Below are positions 63,194-64,000 of a stretch of DNA of 64,000 bases, piece after piece. This stretch comes from an uncultured Clostridia bacterium. Its GTDB lineage: Bacteria > Bacillota > Clostridia > Oscillospirales > Acutalibacteraceae. The position numbers were made by a program, and so were the translations under genes. Below the pieces are notes generated by a model. It was given only the letters and a program-made list of their open reading frames with translations, did no database searches and was not told the DNA's origin. Within the stretch, counting starts at the first letter, position 1. The number at the start of each line of letters is the position of its first letter. The DNA is taken from contig CALBNX010000071.1 in the NCBI GenBank assembly GCA_937896885.1, positions 1 to 64,000 on the forward strand, given 5' to 3'.

Positions 63194-63445
63194 AAATTGG
63201 GGTTTATGGGGACGAACGCAGAGTGCAAAATGCAGAGTGCAGAGTGTCGGAACTGCGTTGCGATTATATTGCCTCCCTCTGACGAGGGAGGTGGCAAAAT
63301 CTTTGATTTTGACGGAGGGAGAGATAAGCAAAATCAAATTAACTTTAGACTATCTCTCCCTCAGTCTCGCATACGCTCGACAGCTCCCTCGTCAGAGGGA
63401 GCCAAAGAAAATACGATTAAAAAGAGTTAGACAAATTCAAATTTG
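63194..63445. repeat. 252-bp dispersed repeat, copy B
   Basis: Gap-free match to 5829-6080, in the same orientation, with the same heptamer array (63218-63245) and nested inverted repeats. In this copy the outermost bases read CAAATT... and ...AATTTG, weak evidence for short terminal inverted repeats. It fills most of the gap between rlmB and the GH43-like gene. Small frames across it are not convincing genes. Confidence 0.9.
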
Positions 63446-63460
63446 CGAACAAAAATAAAC

Positions 63461-63484
63461 GGCGGGAGCAAGCCCCCGCCCTAC
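63461..63484. repeat. palindrome GGCGGGAGCAAGCCCCCGCC + CTAC
   Basis: A GC-rich palindromic unit of the same family as 17598-17674 and 51515-51534, 5 bp from the stop codon of the GH43-like gene, for which it may act as a terminator or mRNA-end structure. Confidence 0.8.
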
Positions 63485-63489
63485 ATATT

Positions 63490-64000
63490 TTAATATTCTG
63501 CACTCTTAAGTCTTTCATACTCTTCTTCGGTGATTTTGATTACTCCGCCGTGCTTATATCCATAAGGGAATTTAATCAATTCTGGACAACGAGTGAAATT
63601 CATATCACCAGGTTTTGATGAGATAAACGGTACATAACCCATCTTCTCTTTTTCGCAACCAAAGAAATCAAACAATAAGCACCATCTACCGTCAGGTAAA
63701 ATAAAGCTTGTTCCACCCTCATAAGAGCCTGGTTTTTCAATAGTATTCATATAATCTTCAAAGCTTTCATCATGCTCATAAGGCCCATAAAGATTATCTG
63801 ATGTAGCATGCATATTCATTGACGGATTGTTGGCATTTTTATAGAACATATGATAAACGCCGTCAATTTTACGGATATGTGTATCAAGAATTTCATTATC
63901 TTTTGTGAAAAACAACTTCGGTTCAGAGAATGCTTCAAAATCCTTTGTGACTGAACAGTAAATTGACATATGCTTATAGTCATCTTCTGCCACAGTTGAA
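63490..64000 (-). CDS. GH43-like glycosidase, C-terminal part
   Basis: An open frame entering from beyond position 64000; about 170 C-terminal residues are seen. Segments such as HIRKIDGVYHMFYKNANN, SDNLYGPYEH, EGGTSFILPDGRWCLLFDFFG and KHGGVIKITEEEYERL fit the five-bladed propeller fold of family 43 (or related GH117/GH32-like) enzymes; the glutamate in YEGGTSF is a candidate catalytic acid. Family 43 members are mostly arabinanases and arabinofuranosidases, consistent with GH51 and GH127 in this window. The N-terminus, and so secretion, cannot be judged. Confidence 0.72.
   Translation of the reverse strand, partial: STVAEDDYKHMSIYCSVTKDFEAFSEPKLFFTKDNEILDTHIRKIDGVYHMFYKNANNPSMNMHATSDNLYGPYEHDESFEDYMNTIEKPGSYEGGTSFILPDGRWCLLFDFFGCEKEKMGYVPFISSKPGDMNFTRCPELIKFPYGYKHGGVIKITEEEYERLKSAEY

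Overview
This is a chromosomal window from a low-GC, Gram-positive anaerobe, most likely a gut-associated member of the Clostridia (Oscillospirales/Ruminococcaceae-like). The inference rests on gene content: GTP-type PEP carboxykinase, class III (oxygen-sensitive) ribonucleotide reductase, rubredoxin, eukaryal-type single-chain glycyl-tRNA synthetase, a T-box leader, type III pantothenate kinase, an LytR-CpsA-Psr enzyme, membrane pyrophosphatase, dockerin-type modules and many plant-polysaccharide genes. There is no phage, conjugative element, CRISPR array, rRNA operon or transposase gene. The accessory sequence consists of short dispersed palindromes and small non-coding repeat elements placed between genes.

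Layout. 1-5745 (minus): start of pckG with its own promoter, then a housekeeping run polA > small unknown > phosphatase-RimI fusion > tsaD. 5746-6441: copy A of a 252-bp repeat, then a promoter and a tryptophan T-box driving a solitary trpB (plus). 7708-8828: tRNA-Pro(CGG) and cysK. 8866-11077 (minus): proC, mscL with a zinc-ribbon tail, and a PflA-like radical SAM protein. 11119-12654 (plus): coaX plus an ECF S component, probably pantothenate salvage. 12707-17189 (minus): GH13 alpha-glucosidase with two tandem paralogous MFS transporters. 17329-18643: rubredoxin and a secreted EEP-fold phosphodiesterase. 18661-18939: a MITE-like element. 19052-23913: two convergent K+ uptake systems (TrkA-TrkH, plus; KtrA-KtrB, minus). 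24058-27045: alr, two membrane proteins, and a pyrophosphatase-like/NUDIX fusion. 27261-32487 (plus): LCP enzyme, GH51 arabinofuranosidase, zinc-ribbon membrane protein, PdaB-like deacetylase, degenerate phosphoribosyltransferase. 32554-34712 (minus): GPH transporter and a HEYGH protein. 34817-38239: nrdD with a fused redoxin domain and trxB, behind a strong promoter and two NrdR boxes. 38239-44613 (minus): nrdG, GH127, diacylglycerol kinase-like, glyQS, putP. 44755-47652: PHP protein divergent from a GPH transporter. 47701-51444 (minus): hppA and a secreted LRR/dockerin protein. 51647-55619 (minus): the hexuronate operon uxuA-uxuB-kdgK-kdgA. 55713-57156: histidine phosphatase and an XRE regulator. 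57148-62998 (minus): rlmB, a probably inactive P-type-ATPase-like protein, mgtC, trmN6, rsmI. 63194-63445: repeat copy B. 63490-64000: C-terminal end of a GH43-like protein.

Functionally the window describes a fermenter of plant cell-wall sugars. It has GH51, GH127 and GH43-like enzymes for arabinose-containing glycans, GH13 for alpha-glucans, several sugar transporters, and conversion of fructuronate to pyruvate plus glyceraldehyde 3-phosphate. No complete undescribed system stands out. The best candidates for follow-up are the pseudo-P-type ATPase, the NrdR-controlled nrdD-redoxin/trxB unit, the phosphatase-RimI fusion next to tsaD, the structured repeats abutting stop codons in the hexuronate operon, and the two MITE-like repeat families. 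Start codons were chosen from Shine-Dalgarno spacing. All assignments are from reading motifs and family resemblance; no database search was run.
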